A stretch of 64,000 bases of DNA from Kocuria turfanensis (GTDB lineage: Bacteria > Actinomycetota > Actinomycetes > Actinomycetales > Micrococcaceae): positions 2,109,008 through 2,173,007 of the forward strand of contig NZ_CP014480.1 in NCBI RefSeq assembly GCF_001580365.1. Direction: 5' to 3'. The notes beneath the pieces are model-generated. The model was not told the DNA's origin, searched no databases, and saw only the letters and a list, made by a program, of their open reading frames with translations. This document shows positions 7,893-17,619 of this stretch, piece by piece. The translations under genes and the position numbers were made by a program. Positions within the stretch are counted from its first letter, which is position 1; the number at the start of each line of letters is the position of its first letter.

Positions 7893-8750
7893 CTACTGCA
7901 TGACGAAGCGGCCGAGGTGCGCCTGACGGGCGGTGCCGATGATGCCGGCCGCGTTGCGCAGCTGCGCGGGCACGATCCGGGCGCGCAGCCGCAGCTGGGG
8001 CAGGAACTGCTCGTGCCGCTCGCTGATGCCCCCGCCCAGCACGATCAGGTCCGGGGAGACGAGGGTCTCCAGGTGGGCGAGGTAGCGCTGGAGCCGGTCC
8101 GTGTACGTCGGCCAGTCCAGGCCCTCCGCCACGCGGGCGGAGGCGCCGGCCCAGCCGTCGACGTCCCGGCCGTCCAGGTCCACGTGCCCCAGCTCGGTGT
8201 TGGGCAGCAGCTGCCCGTCGTGGAACAGCGCCGAGCCGATGCCGGTGCCCAGGGTGATCATCAGGACGGTGCCGCCCACTCCGCGGGCGGCCCCGAAGCG
8301 GGCCTCGGCCAGCCCGGCGGCGTCGGCGTCGTTGAGCACGGCGACGTCGCGGCCCAGTCCGGCGCTGAGCAGGCGGCCGGCGTGCAGGCCGAGCCAGGAG
8401 TCGTCCAGGTGCACGGCCGAGCGGGTGATGCCGCGGTCGATGATGCCCGGCACGCCCACGCCCACGGGACTGCGCGGATCCACGGCGCCGGGCCCGGTGC
8501 TCAGCTCCGCCAGCGCCGCCCCCAGGGCGGAGACCACGGCGTCCGGCGTGGCCGGGGACGGTGTGAGGATCCGCCGCAGCGGGCCGGTCACCACACCGCG
8601 CACCGGGTCGACGACGGCGTACTTGATGGCCGTGCCGCCGATGTCCACCCCGATGCGGCGGACGTCGCCACCGGCCGCGTCGTCGACGGGCGTGCCCTCG
8701 ACGGGCGGGAGGGCGGAGATCGTCCGTGCGGACGACGAGGTGGAGGTCAT
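7893..8750 (-). CDS. ppgK: Polyphosphate glucokinase (ROK family)
   Basis: A 285-residue sugar kinase. The N-terminal phosphate loop GVDIGGTAIKYAVVD (about residues 33-47), LNDADAAGLAEARFG, the second loop TLGTGIGSALFHDG and NTELGH are all present. LDDSWLG and the short length are typical of actinobacterial enzymes that phosphorylate glucose with inorganic polyphosphate (and usually ATP). About 30 N-terminal residues precede the fold, so a shorter start is possible. AGGA lies eight bases before the ATG. It is divergent from the AAHS-type transporter. It makes glucose 6-phosphate in the cytoplasm. Confidence 0.85.
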   Translation of the reverse strand: MTSTSSSARTISALPPVEGTPVDDAAGGDVRRIGVDIGGTAIKYAVVDPVRGVVTGPLRRILTPSPATPDAVVSALGAALAELSTGPGAVDPRSPVGVGVPGIIDRGITRSAVHLDDSWLGLHAGRLLSAGLGRDVAVLNDADAAGLAEARFGAARGVGGTVLMITLGTGIGSALFHDGQLLPNTELGHVDLDGRDVDGWAGASARVAEGLDWPTYTDRLQRYLAHLETLVSPDLIVLGGGISERHEQFLPQLRLRARIVPAQLRNAAGIIGTARQAHLGRFVMQ

Positions 8751-8856
8751 GTCACGGTCCTGGTCAGGGGTCGGTGCAGCGCGCCCGCGATAGCGCGACG
8801 CTTGAACGAGAATACAACTGCGTCATGACAACAACGGTCTCGCGGAGATCGTTCCC

Positions 8857-8879
8857 TAGAATCGAGTGGTCCGGACCAC
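8857..8879 (+). promoter_or_regulatory. -10 element and 14-bp perfect palindrome before MFS gene
   Basis: TAGAAT (8857-8862) is a good -10 for the plus-strand gene at 8937. Directly downstream, GTGGTCCGGACCAC (8866-8879) is a perfect palindrome covering the predicted start point. This is a typical position and GGTC-GACC form for a dimeric repressor such as a GntR or IclR protein. No such regulator gene is adjacent. Confidence 0.5.
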
Positions 8880-8936
8880 CGGCCCCGTCCCCGCAGCCGC
8901 CGGGCCGGTGCGCCCCCTCGCCGAAGGGCCTCCCGC

Positions 8937-10286
8937 ATGACCGCATCCGCCCCTGTCCCCTGGCCCGTGCCGCAGCGCAGCACCCGCCGCGTGCTGCTCG
9001 CCTGCTGGCTGGCCATCCTGGCGGAGGGCTACGACGTCGGCGTGCTCGGCGCCGTGCTGCCAGCCCTGGCGGAGTACCGCGCCTGGGACCTCACCCCGCT
9101 GGAGCTCGGCGGCCTGGGCTCGTATGCCTTGATCGGCATGCTCATCGGGGCGATGGTCATCGGGACGCTGTCCGACCGGGTGGGACGCCGGAGGATGCTG
9201 CTGGCCTCGGTCGCGATCTTCACCACGATGCAGCTGGGCGCCGCCCTCGCCCCGAGCCCGGAGCTGTTCGGGCTCTTCCGGCTGCTCGGCGGGCTGGGCA
9301 TGGGCGGGATCATCCCGGTGGCGGCGGCCCTGACCATCGAGTACTCCGCCCCGGGCCGGCGCTCCTTCAACTACGGGCTGATGTACTCGGGCTACTCCCT
9401 GGGCATCCTGGCCGCGGCGCTGGTGGCGCTGCTGCTGCTGCCCACGCTGGGCTGGCGGTGGGTCGTGGGCGCCGGGTTCGTGCCGGTGCTCCTGCTGCCG
9501 GTGCTGGCCCGGCTCGTGCCCGAGTCCCTCGAGTACCTGGTGGGCAAGGGCCGGGAGGAGGACGCCGCCCGGGTGGCCGCCCGGCTGGGCGTCGAGCCGT
9601 TCGTGCCCGGTGACTGGGCCCCGGCCGAGGCGCCGCGGTCCGCGGGGTGGCGGCAGTCCCTCGCGGCGATGTTCTCGCGCGACTGGCTGCGGCCCACCGT
9701 CTTCTTCTGGATCTCGCTGTTCTGCGGCATGGTCCTGGTCTACGGGCTCAACACCTGGCTGCCCTCGATCATGCGCTCGGCCGGCTACGCCCTGGGCCCG
9801 GCCCTGATGTTCCTGGTGGTCTTCAGCCTCGCCTCGGCCGCCGGCGGCATCGCCCTGGGCCGGGCGGCCGACGCCTACGGCAAGAAGCTGATCCTGATGA
9901 CCTTCTACCTGCTGGGCGGGGCGGGGATCCTGCTGCTGATGTTCCCCAACCACATCGTGGTCAACTACGTCTTCGTCGCCCTGGCCGGGATCGGCTCCAT
10001 CTCCACCTCGCTGGTGCTCACCGGCTGGGTGGCCGACTACTACCCCTCCTACGCCCGGGCCACGGCCACCGGCTGGGCGCTGTCCTTCGCCCGGATCGGG
10101 GCGATCTCCGGCCCGCTCATCGGCGGCTGGATCGGCGCCATGGCGCTGCCCTTCCAGTGGAACTTCGTCGTCTTCGCCGCCGTGGCCCTGGTGGCCGCCG
10201 GGGCCGTGGCGCTGATCCCGCGCTCTCCGGGCGCGGGGCGTCCGGGCGCGCCGGCCGACGACGTGCTCGGGGCCTCCGTCCGGTGA
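8937..10286 (+). CDS. MFS transporter, aromatic acid:H+ symporter (AAHS)-like
   Basis: A 449-residue carrier with 12 hydrophobic segments. The start region LLACWLAILAEGYDVGVLGAVLPAL has the acidic residue of the AAHS family in helix 1, and motif A is GTLSDRVGRRRML. The second-half GRAADAYGKKLILM is the repeated motif A. Relatives such as PcaK, BenK and MhpT import aromatic acids with protons. No aromatic degradation gene is close, so the substrate is open. A promoter with a palindrome precedes it, and a TauE-like gene follows after 13 bp. Confidence 0.8.
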   Translation: MTASAPVPWPVPQRSTRRVLLACWLAILAEGYDVGVLGAVLPALAEYRAWDLTPLELGGLGSYALIGMLIGAMVIGTLSDRVGRRRMLLASVAIFTTMQLGAALAPSPELFGLFRLLGGLGMGGIIPVAAALTIEYSAPGRRSFNYGLMYSGYSLGILAAALVALLLLPTLGWRWVVGAGFVPVLLLPVLARLVPESLEYLVGKGREEDAARVAARLGVEPFVPGDWAPAEAPRSAGWRQSLAAMFSRDWLRPTVFFWISLFCGMVLVYGLNTWLPSIMRSAGYALGPALMFLVVFSLASAAGGIALGRAADAYGKKLILMTFYLLGGAGILLLMFPNHIVVNYVFVALAGIGSISTSLVLTGWVADYYPSYARATATGWALSFARIGAISGPLIGGWIGAMALPFQWNFVVFAAVALVAAGAVALIPRSPGAGRPGAPADDVLGASVR

Positions 10287-10299
10287 CCGGGGGCGATCG

Positions 10300-11013
10300 G
10301 TGACCGGGCTGGAGCTCGCGCTCGCCGCCCTCGTGGTGTTCCTGGCGTCCTGCCTCCAGGGCACGATCGGCTTCGGCCTCGGCATGCTCGCCGCCCCGGT
10401 GATCAGCCTGCTGGACCCCAGCCTGCTGCCCGGGTCCATCGTGCTGCTCGCGGCGGGGCTCACCGTCTTCGGCGTGCTGCGGGACCGCACCGCCGTGGAC
10501 TTCCGGGGCACCGGATGGGCACTGCTCGGGATGGTGCCGGGCACGGTGGCGGGCGCCCTGCTGGTGTCGGCCCTGCCCCCGCAGGCCCTGGCCCTCGCGG
10601 TGGCGGGCACGGTCCTGCTGGCCGTGCTGCTCAGCGTCTGCGGCTGGCAGCCCCGGCCGCGCCCGGCCGCGGTCGCCGCCGCGGGGGCCGCCTCCGGGCT
10701 CATGGGCACGGCCACCGCCATCGGCGGCCCGCCCATGGCGCTGGTCTGGCAGGGCTTCTCCCCGGCCCGGGTCCGCGGCACCATGAGCGCCTTCTTCCTG
10801 GTCGGTGCCCTGGTGTCCCTCACGGCGCTGACCGCGGTGGGCTCCATCGACCGGGAGGTCCTCCTGTTCGCCGCCACGCTGCTCCCGGCCGTGCTGCTCG
10901 GCTTCGTCACCTCGAGCGTGGTGAACGGGCGCCTGAACAAGGCCCTCGTGCGCCGGGTGGGGCTGGCGGCCTCCACGGCCGGTGCGGTGCTCGTCCTGGT
11001 GCAGGCCCTCTGA
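10300..11013 (+). CDS. TSUP family (TauE/SafE) membrane exporter
   Basis: A 237-residue membrane protein with about eight hydrophobic helices and the TSUP pattern SCLQGTIGFGLGMLAAPVISLLDPSLLPG near the N-terminus. It repeats weakly in the second half (ASGLMGTATAIGGPPMALVWQ). The start is GTG at 10300, 13 bp after the MFS stop, so the two form an operon. TSUP proteins move sulfite, sulfoacetate or small organic anions. With the AAHS-like partner, a shared organic-acid role is plausible but unproved. Confidence 0.8.
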   Translation: MTGLELALAALVVFLASCLQGTIGFGLGMLAAPVISLLDPSLLPGSIVLLAAGLTVFGVLRDRTAVDFRGTGWALLGMVPGTVAGALLVSALPPQALALAVAGTVLLAVLLSVCGWQPRPRPAAVAAAGAASGLMGTATAIGGPPMALVWQGFSPARVRGTMSAFFLVGALVSLTALTAVGSIDREVLLFAATLLPAVLLGFVTSSVVNGRLNKALVRRVGLAASTAGAVLVLVQAL

Positions 11014-11036
11014 GCGGCGCCGCCGGGAGCGGCGGC

Positions 11037-11546
11037 TCAGGGCTCCACGGACCCCTGGACGTGCTCGAACACCAGGCTGGTCTGGGTGGCGGCCACCGCC
11101 TGGTTGGAGGACAGGTGCTCCAGGACGAACTGGCGGATGTGGTCGGTGTCCCGGGCGGTGACGTGGATGAGGAAGTCGTCCGTGCCGGCCAGGAAGAAGA
11201 ACTGGGAGACCTCCGGCACCGACCTGAGCCCCTCCCCGAACGCCGACATGAGGTGCCGGGCGCCGGGGCGCAGGCGCACGCTGATCAGCGCCTCGATGCT
11301 CCGACCGATCGCCCGCGGCTCCACCTCCACGGTGAACCGGCGGATCACCCCGGTGCGCTGCAGGTTCTTCATCCGGGCCAGACAGGTGGACGGGGCGACC
11401 CCGAGCGCCTCGCTGAGCGCCTGGTTGGTCATCCGGGCGTTCTCCCGCAGCAGCGCCAGCAGCCGCCGGTCCAGCTCGTCCAGCTCGGGGGCCGGACGCA
11501 GATCCTGCGGTGAACGCCGCGTGTCGCGGGTCACATGCTCCATCAT
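11037..11546 (-). CDS. Lrp/AsnC family regulator
   Basis: A 169-residue Lrp-type regulator. The N-terminal winged helix [39 protein letters not shown] is followed by the RAM ligand domain with [13 protein letters not shown]. It is divergent from alanine dehydrogenase, the classic AldR arrangement in actinobacteria, where the regulator responds to alanine or other amino acids. GGAGGA abuts the first ATG; the second ATG, three bases downstream, may be the true start. Confidence 0.87.
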   Translation of the reverse strand: MMEHVTRDTRRSPQDLRPAPELDELDRRLLALLRENARMTNQALSEALGVAPSTCLARMKNLQRTGVIRRFTVEVEPRAIGRSIEALISVRLRPGARHLMSAFGEGLRSVPEVSQFFFLAGTDDFLIHVTARDTDHIRQFVLEHLSSNQAVAATQTSLVFEHVQGSVEP

Positions 11547-11606
11547 TCCTCCAGTTCTGCGCCGATTGCCGAAGGATCGTCGAAAAAGCCCACGGACACA
11601 GCCGAA

Positions 11607-11638
11607 AACCGTAGTTTGTTGTCACCCAGTCTACGGTT
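11607..11638. promoter_or_regulatory. Inverted repeat in lrp-ald intergenic region
   Basis: AACCGTAG (11607-11614) and CTACGGTT (11631-11638) form a perfect 8-bp inverted repeat with a 16-base spacer containing TTGTTGTCA. It lies 20 bp before the ald start. This is a candidate binding site for the adjacent Lrp/AldR-type regulator; the spacing puts both arms on one helix face. Confidence 0.5.
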
Positions 11639-11658
11639 CCTGCGGAAGAAGGCCCCCG

Positions 11659-12780
11659 ATGATCGTCTCCGTCCCCCGCGAAGTGAAGAACAACGAGCAC
11701 CGCGTGGCGATCACCGCCTCCGGGGTCCACGAACTGGTCGCCCACGGCCACCGCGTCCTCGTGGAGACCGGCGCCGGCACCGGCTCGGGGATCCCCGACG
11801 CGGACTACACCGCGGCCGGGGCCGAGCTCGTGGCCGACGCCGACGAGCTGTGGGCCCGCGCCGACCTGGTGCTGAAGGTCAAGGAGCCCGTGGCCTCCGA
11901 GTACCACCGGTTCCGGCAGGGCCTGGTGCTGTTCACCTACCTGCACCTGGCCGCCGAGCCCGAGCTCACCGCGGCGCTGCTGGAGTCCGGGGTCACCGCC
12001 ATCGCCTACGAGACCGTCCAGACCGCCGACCGGCGGCTGCCCCTGCTGGCCCCGATGAGCGAGGTCGCCGGACGGCTGTCCGTGCAGGCCGGGGCCGCCG
12101 CCCTGACCGCTCCGGCCGGGGGCAAGGGCGTGCTGCTGGGCGGGGTGCCCGGCGTGCGCCCGGCCAAGGTCACCGTGATCGGCGCCGGAGTGGCCGGCAC
12201 CAACGCCGCGGCGATGGCCGTGGGCCTGGGCGCGGAGGTCACCGTCCTGGACGTGAACGTGGACCGCCTGCGCGAGCTCGACGACCGGTACGCCGGGCGG
12301 CTGCGCACGCTCGCCTCCAACAGGCTCGAGATCGAGCGGTCGGTGACCGAGGCGGACCTCGTCATCGGCTCCGTGCTGATCCCCGGCGCCAAGGCCCCGA
12401 AGCTGGTCACCAACGCCATGGTCGCGGCCATGAAGCCGGGCAGCGTGCTGGTGGACATCGCCGTGGACCAGGGCGGGTGCTTCGAGGACAGCCGGCCGAC
12501 CACCCACCAGGACCCGGTCTTCCGGGTGCACGACACCATCTTCTACTGCGTGGCGAACATGCCCGGCGCGGTGCCGAACACCTCGACCTACGCGCTGACC
12601 AACGTCACGCTGCGCTACGCCGTGGCCCTGGCCGACCAGGGCGTCACCGCGGCGCTGGCCACCGATCCGGCCCTGGCCGCCGGGCTGAACACCATGGCCG
12701 GCCACGTCACCCACCGCTCGGTGAGCGAGGCGCACGGCCTGGAGTTCACCGACCGCGCGGACCTCGTGCCCGCGGCCTGA
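11659..12780 (+). CDS. ald: Alanine dehydrogenase
   Basis: A 373-residue NAD-dependent L-alanine dehydrogenase, the normal length for the family. Signatures are [16 protein letters not shown] at the N-terminus, LVLKVKEP with the substrate-contacting Lys, LFTYLHLA with the catalytic His, PMSEVAGR, and the Rossmann turn [12 protein letters not shown] near residue 175. It interconverts L-alanine with pyruvate and ammonia, linking nitrogen and carbon use. GAAGAAGG lies before the ATG. Its expression is likely controlled by the divergent Lrp-type gene. Confidence 0.93.
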   Translation: MIVSVPREVKNNEHRVAITASGVHELVAHGHRVLVETGAGTGSGIPDADYTAAGAELVADADELWARADLVLKVKEPVASEYHRFRQGLVLFTYLHLAAEPELTAALLESGVTAIAYETVQTADRRLPLLAPMSEVAGRLSVQAGAAALTAPAGGKGVLLGGVPGVRPAKVTVIGAGVAGTNAAAMAVGLGAEVTVLDVNVDRLRELDDRYAGRLRTLASNRLEIERSVTEADLVIGSVLIPGAKAPKLVTNAMVAAMKPGSVLVDIAVDQGGCFEDSRPTTHQDPVFRVHDTIFYCVANMPGAVPNTSTYALTNVTLRYAVALADQGVTAALATDPALAAGLNTMAGHVTHRSVSEAHGLEFTDRADLVPAA

Positions 12781-12850
12781 CCGGGGCGCGGCCCGCACCG
12801 GCCCTAGGATGGGCGGACCCCACCCGAGCGCTGCACCGGCGAGGAGCCCC

Positions 12851-13951
12851 ATGGACCGCATCCCCGAAACCGTCGACACCCCGGACGTCCTGATCGACCG
12901 GGACGTGCTCGGCCGCAACATCGAGCGGATGGCCGCGGCCGTGCGCGCAAAAGGGATGGCCCTGCGTCCGCACGCCAAGACGCACAAGGTCCCGCAGATC
13001 GCGGCGCTGCAGCTGGCCGCGGGCGCGGTGGGCCTGACGGTGGCCACGATCGGGGAGGCCGAGGTCTTCGCCGCGCACGGGGCGCAGGACCTGTTCCTCG
13101 CCTATCCCCTGTGGGTGGGGCCGCGGCAGGCGGAACGCCTGCGCCGGCTGAGCGCCACGGCGCGGATCAGCGCCGGCGTGGACTCCTCGGAGGCCGCCGC
13201 GGCCATGGGCGAGCGGCTCGGGGACGCGGCCGGGGACGTCGCCGTGCTCGTGGAGATCGACAGCGGCCACCACCGCAGCGGGGTCCACCCGGACGCCGCT
13301 GCGGACGTGGCCCGAGCCGCGGTGCGGGCCGGGCTGCGCGTGGAGGGAGTGTTCACCTTCCCGGGCCACAGCTACGCCCCGGGCATGCCGGCCGAGGCCG
13401 CCGCCCAGGAGCAGCAGGCCCTGGAGCGGGCCTCCCAGGAGTTGCGGGACGCCGGGATCGAGGTGCTGCGCCGCAGCGGCGGCTCCACGCCCTCGGCGCT
13501 GCTGACCGACAGCTCCGCCGCGACCGAGGTGCGCCCGGGCGTCTACGTCTTCGGCGACGCCCAGCAGCTGGAGCTGGGCCGGTGCGCGTGGGAGGACGTG
13601 GCCCTCACCGTGGCCTCCACCGTGGTCAGCCGGCACGAGGGCGGCCCCGGGGTGCCGCGGCGGATCGTGCTCGACGCCGGCAGCAAGGTCCTCGGCACCG
13701 ATCGTCCCGCCTGGGCCACCGGCCACGGGCGGCTGCTCGACCACCCGGAGGCGCGGATCACCGCGCTGTCCGAGCACCACGCCACGGTCGTGTGGCCGGA
13801 GGACCGCCCGCTGCCCGTCCTCGGGGCCCGGCTGCGAGTGGTCCCCAACCACGTGTGCATCACGATGAACCTCGTCGACGACGTGGCCGTGGTGCGGGAC
13901 GGGATGCTGCTGGAGCGCTGGACCGTGGCCGCGCGCGGCCGCAACTCCTGA
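12851..13951 (+). CDS. PLP-dependent D-threonine aldolase / D-serine dehydratase-like enzyme
   Basis: A 366-residue protein of the alanine racemase N-terminal fold. RPHAKTHK (about residues 37-44) holds the PLP-binding Lys. The C-terminal metal site is seen in [11 protein letters not shown] (His-x-Cys), which distinguishes D-threonine aldolase/D-serine dehydratase enzymes from racemases. GGSTPSAL is another family motif. The start has GAGGAG, with -10 TAGGAT at 12805-12810. It follows ald by 70 bp, suggesting amino-acid catabolism, but it has its own promoter. Aldolase versus dehydratase activity cannot be decided. Confidence 0.82.
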   Translation: MDRIPETVDTPDVLIDRDVLGRNIERMAAAVRAKGMALRPHAKTHKVPQIAALQLAAGAVGLTVATIGEAEVFAAHGAQDLFLAYPLWVGPRQAERLRRLSATARISAGVDSSEAAAAMGERLGDAAGDVAVLVEIDSGHHRSGVHPDAAADVARAAVRAGLRVEGVFTFPGHSYAPGMPAEAAAQEQQALERASQELRDAGIEVLRRSGGSTPSALLTDSSAATEVRPGVYVFGDAQQLELGRCAWEDVALTVASTVVSRHEGGPGVPRRIVLDAGSKVLGTDRPAWATGHGRLLDHPEARITALSEHHATVVWPEDRPLPVLGARLRVVPNHVCITMNLVDDVAVVRDGMLLERWTVAARGRNS

Positions 13952-14039
13952 GCGGCCCGCCCCGCGGCCGGCGCCGGCCGCACGGCCGCGCCGGCCCACA
14001 CGGCCCGCGCCGGCCGCACGGCGCCGCGGGGCCGCCGGC

Positions 14040-15587
14040 TCAGCTCGGCGGCGGCGGAGGCGCGGGGGCGCCCTTCGGCGGGGCGATCTTGGGGTGCGCG
14101 AGGGTGGGACCGGAGGCGGCCACCGCCGCGGTCTCCCGCTCGCCGCTCGCGCCCGGCCAGGCCCGGCCCGGAGACGGGTCCCACCCGGCGTCGACCACCC
14201 GGCGCTGCACCAGGACGGCCAGCCCCAGCACCGCGAGGCCGATCAGCAGGATCACCACGATGCCCCCGACGGACCCGATCTTGGCCGCGGAACCGACCGC
14301 GATCCCGAACCAGCCGAAGTCGGCGTCGCCGAAGGTGGTGTTCTCGGAGCCGAAGGTGCCCAGGACGGAGAGCAGGAACGCGGGCAGGAACGTGATGAGC
14401 AGGCCGTTGGCGAAGCCGCCGGCGAGCGCCCCGCGGCGTCCGCCGGTCGCGTTGCCGTAGACGCCGGCGGCGCCGCCGGTGAAGAAGTGCGGGACGAGGC
14501 CCGGGAGGATCAGGGCGATGCCGATGGCCGGGTTGAGCCACACCGAGAGCACGAACAGCCCGATGAGGCCTCCCACGAAGCTGGAGATGAAGCCCAGGAG
14601 CACGGCGTTCTGCGCGTAGGGGAAGACGATCGGCGCGTCCAGGGCCGGGATCGCCCCGGGGACGACCTTGGCTGCGATGCCCTGGAACGCCGGGACCAGC
14701 TCGCCCAGGATGGTGCGCACGCCGAAGAGGATCACGGCCACCGCCACGCCGAACTGCAGCCCCTGGGTGATCGACATCATGATGTAGTTGCCCACGCCGG
14801 TGGCGCCACCCTCGAACGCGGTGAACGCCTCCTCGGACCCCGCCCGGACCAGGAAGAGCACGGCGAGGACCACGTACATCATGGCCATGGACAGCGCGGT
14901 GGCCACCATGGAGTCGCGGAGGAAGCGCAGTCCCTCCGGCAGCTTCGCGTCCTCGGTGGACCGGCTCTTCTTGCCCACCACCTGTCCCACCGCCCCGGCG
15001 GCGATGTACCCGGCGGTGCCGAAGTGCCCCATGGCCACGCTGTCGTCGCCGGTGATCCGGCGGGTCCACGGGTGGACCAGGGCCGGCAGGGACACCATGA
15101 GGATGCCCAGGAGCAGGGCTCCCAGGGACACGGTCACCCAGCCGTCGTAGCCGGCGGTGGCCAGGATGATGGTCAGCATCGTGGCCATGAACAGGACGTG
15201 GTGCCCGGTCAGGAAGACGTAGCGCAGCGGGGTGAACCGGGCGAGCACGAGGCTGACGGCGAAGCCGAGGATCATCAGCCACGCCACCTGCGCCCCGTAC
15301 TGGGCCTGGGCGATGCCGGCGATGGCCTCGTTGGTGGGGATGACGCCCTGGGCACCGGTGGCGCCCAGGATCATGGCGCCCAGGGGCTCCAGGGAGGCGA
15401 CGACGAGGGTGGCGCCGGCGCCGATGAGCAGGAAGCCGAGGGTCGCCTTGATGGCGCCGCCGATGACCTGCCCGGTGCTCTTGCGCAGGGCCACCAGGCC
15501 GACCGCGGTGATGATGCCGATGAGGAAGGCGGGGACGGCCAGGATCTCGCTGACCAGGAATTCGGGGATGCTGACGAGCCAGTTCAT
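14040..15587 (-). CDS. ulaA: PTS ascorbate-type EIIC component (UlaA/SgaT family)
   Basis: A 515-residue membrane permease with about 11 hydrophobic segments. LARFTPLRYVFLTGHHVLFMATML, the GHFGTAGYIAAG loop and YAQNAVLLGFISSFVGG match the UlaA/SgaT family of EIIC proteins. The last 55 residues are hydrophilic and end in a polyproline-like tail. It lies 13 bp downstream of the fused EIIA-EIIB gene on the same strand. It would bring ascorbate or a similar sugar acid in as the phosphate ester. No ulaD/E/F/G catabolic gene is in the window. Confidence 0.85.
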   Translation of the reverse strand: MNWLVSIPEFLVSEILAVPAFLIGIITAVGLVALRKSTGQVIGGAIKATLGFLLIGAGATLVVASLEPLGAMILGATGAQGVIPTNEAIAGIAQAQYGAQVAWLMILGFAVSLVLARFTPLRYVFLTGHHVLFMATMLTIILATAGYDGWVTVSLGALLLGILMVSLPALVHPWTRRITGDDSVAMGHFGTAGYIAAGAVGQVVGKKSRSTEDAKLPEGLRFLRDSMVATALSMAMMYVVLAVLFLVRAGSEEAFTAFEGGATGVGNYIMMSITQGLQFGVAVAVILFGVRTILGELVPAFQGIAAKVVPGAIPALDAPIVFPYAQNAVLLGFISSFVGGLIGLFVLSVWLNPAIGIALILPGLVPHFFTGGAAGVYGNATGGRRGALAGGFANGLLITFLPAFLLSVLGTFGSENTTFGDADFGWFGIAVGSAAKIGSVGGIVVILLIGLAVLGLAVLVQRRVVDAGWDPSPGRAWPGASGERETAAVAASGPTLAHPKIAPPKGAPAPPPPPS

Positions 15588-15600
15588 TGCGGGCCTGCTT

Positions 15601-16485
15601 TCAGACGTCGTAGAGGTCGCGCATGGCGGCGTCGAGCTCGGTGGTGCTGGTGAAGTTCTGGATCACCTTCACGGGCACGCCCACGTCCCCCAGGGCGCGG
15701 GCGATCTCCCCGGAGGTGAGGATGACGTCGGCCTCCTTGGCCTTGCCGCGGGCGGAGATCGTGTCGGTGGCCTCGACCGTGAGGTAGGGGCTCCAGCCCC
15801 AGCGGTCGAGCACCTGCTCCAGGGTGTTCTTCAGGAACAGGCTCGTGCCGAGCCCGTTGCCGCAGACGGTGAGGATCTTGTTGCGGCTCTCCGTGGCCGC
15901 CCCGGCCGCCGGCTCGGTGGCCGCCTCCGTCACCGCGGGCGCCGGCTCGGCCGGTGCGGCCGGAGCCGCCACCGCCGCCGCCGACGAGGACGCCGATCCG
16001 GTCGCCGCGGGCGCCGCTCCGGAACCCGACGCCGGGGCGTCCTCCGTGAGCAGCGCGAGCACCTCCTCGGGCGTCTCTGCCCGGTCCAGGGCCGTCCGCG
16101 TCGTCGGCGAGGCGAGGAGGGTGGCCAGCTTCCGCATGGCCTGCAGGTGCTCCTTCTGGTCCTTCGCCGAGAGGGCGACGACCAGGGTCACGGGGTCGTT
16201 GGACGCGTGCCCGAACTCGACCGGGTGGGCCAGCCGGACCCAGGACATCGCCGTGCGGTGCACGGCCTCCGAGGGCCGGGCGTGGGCGAAGGCGAACCCG
16301 GGGGCGACGACGATGTACGGGCCGTTCTCCTCGACGCTGGCGATCATGGCCCGGGTGTACTCGCCGCTGATCGCCCCCTGGCGCTCGAGGAGCCCGCCGG
16401 CGCACCGGATGGCGGCACGCCAGTCGTCCACCGATTCGTCCAGGCAGATGGATTCGAGCTCCAGCAGATGACCGATGTTCGACAT
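15601..16485 (-). CDS. Fused PTS EIIA-EIIB (UlaC-UlaB type)
   Basis: A 294-residue two-domain protein. Residues 1-148 are an EIIA of the mannitol/ascorbate type with the phosphorylated His68 in FAFAHARP. Residues 149-200 are an Ala/Pro/Glu linker of very low complexity. Residues 201-294 are an EIIB of the lactose/ascorbate type with the active Cys208 in VCGNGLGTS. It passes phosphate from HPr to the substrate carried by the EIIC next door. In enteric bacteria these are separate proteins. No Shine-Dalgarno is visible before the ATG. Confidence 0.87.
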   Translation of the reverse strand: MSNIGHLLELESICLDESVDDWRAAIRCAGGLLERQGAISGEYTRAMIASVEENGPYIVVAPGFAFAHARPSEAVHRTAMSWVRLAHPVEFGHASNDPVTLVVALSAKDQKEHLQAMRKLATLLASPTTRTALDRAETPEEVLALLTEDAPASGSGAAPAATGSASSSAAAVAAPAAPAEPAPAVTEAATEPAAGAATESRNKILTVCGNGLGTSLFLKNTLEQVLDRWGWSPYLTVEATDTISARGKAKEADVILTSGEIARALGDVGVPVKVIQNFTSTTELDAAMRDLYDV

Positions 16486-16636
16486 ATTTGACAGCGTGCC
16501 CGCGAACGATTAAAAGACTTTCAGATCGCACAAGTCGGGGCGGTGCGCCCGGCGGCGAGCACCGAGCAGGCCGCGGATCCGCGCGTCCCGGGGCCGGGCC
16601 GATCCGGGGGACTCCTCGGCGCCGCCCGGCCCGCCG

Positions 16637-17578
16637 CTACGGCGCGGTCCGCTCCCGCAGATGGTCCGCGACGAGGTCGATGGCCTCCGCGCTGGCCGGG
16701 AGGATGTTGACCAGGGAGAAGAAGGCGTGCATCTGGCCGGGCCAGCGGTGGTGCACCACGCTCACGCCCTCCGCGGCGAGCCTCCGGGCGTAGGCCTCGC
16801 CCTCGTCGCGGAGCACGTCGTGCTCCGCGGTGATGACCAGGGCCGGCGGCAGGCCGCCCAGGGACCCGGCGCGCAGCGGTGAGGCCTCAGGGTGTCCGCG
16901 AGCGCCCTCCTCGGGGACGTAGTGCTCCCAGAACCAGCGCATGGAGTCGGCGGGGAGGAAGGCCTGGTTCTCCGGCTCCCGGTAGGAGGGCCGGGTCAGG
17001 TCCGCGTCGGTGACGGGGTACACGAGGACCTGCCCGGCCAGCTCGGGGCCGCGGCGGTCGCGGGCCCGGTGGGTGAGCACCGCCGCCAGGTTGCCGCCGG
17101 CGCTGTCCCCGGCCACGAACAACGGCACCGGGCCGCCGGCGATCGCTTCCCGCTGCTCCGCGGCCCACTGCAGGGCCGTCCAGCTGTCCTCCACCGGGGT
17201 GGGGAACGGGTACTCCGGGGCCTTGCGGTACTCCACCAGCACGACGGCCGCACCGGACCGTGCGGCGAGCAGCCGCCCCAGCGTGTCGTACCCGTCGATG
17301 TCCCCGAGGACCCAGCCACCGCCGTGCAGGTGGACCAGCACCGCGGCCGGGGTCGCGTCAGGAACGAGGACGCGCACGCGGAAGGCGCCGCCGTCGTGGC
17401 CGTCCAGAACGTGCTCCTCGACCCGGTGCATGTCCGGGCCGGGTCCGTAGCGCGCTCGCCGGTCGGCACCGGTGGCGCGGGCCTGGGCCGGGGTCATCTC
17501 CCACATCGGCGGGGAGCCCGGCGGGATGGAGTCGGCCAGCTCCTGCAGGAAGATCGCGCTGGCGCGGTCGAGTGCCAT
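16637..17578 (-). CDS. Alpha/beta hydrolase, HSL-type esterase/lipase
   Basis: A 313-residue cytoplasmic esterase of the hormone-sensitive lipase family (alpha/beta hydrolase fold 3). The oxyanion-hole motif HGGGW (about residue 88) and the nucleophile elbow GDSAGG are clear. The acid and His are expected in EHDVLRDEG and GQMHAF. The ATG at 17578 has AAGGAG upstream, and the cap helix region fits this start. It hydrolyses carboxyl esters of unknown identity. The gene 41 bp upstream is an unknown protein in the same direction. Confidence 0.87.
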   Translation of the reverse strand: MALDRASAIFLQELADSIPPGSPPMWEMTPAQARATGADRRARYGPGPDMHRVEEHVLDGHDGGAFRVRVLVPDATPAAVLVHLHGGGWVLGDIDGYDTLGRLLAARSGAAVVLVEYRKAPEYPFPTPVEDSWTALQWAAEQREAIAGGPVPLFVAGDSAGGNLAAVLTHRARDRRGPELAGQVLVYPVTDADLTRPSYREPENQAFLPADSMRWFWEHYVPEEGARGHPEASPLRAGSLGGLPPALVITAEHDVLRDEGEAYARRLAAEGVSVVHHRWPGQMHAFFSLVNILPASAEAIDLVADHLRERTAP

Positions 17579-17619
17579 GGCGGGTGCTCCTTGTCCCGGG
17601 GTCGCTCGGAGGGCGGCGC

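Noticed and set aside
16488-16514. Plus-strand promoter TTGACA ... TAAAAG between the PTS and esterase genes
   Set aside because: Spacing is short (15) and no plus-strand gene follows; kept only as a curiosity.
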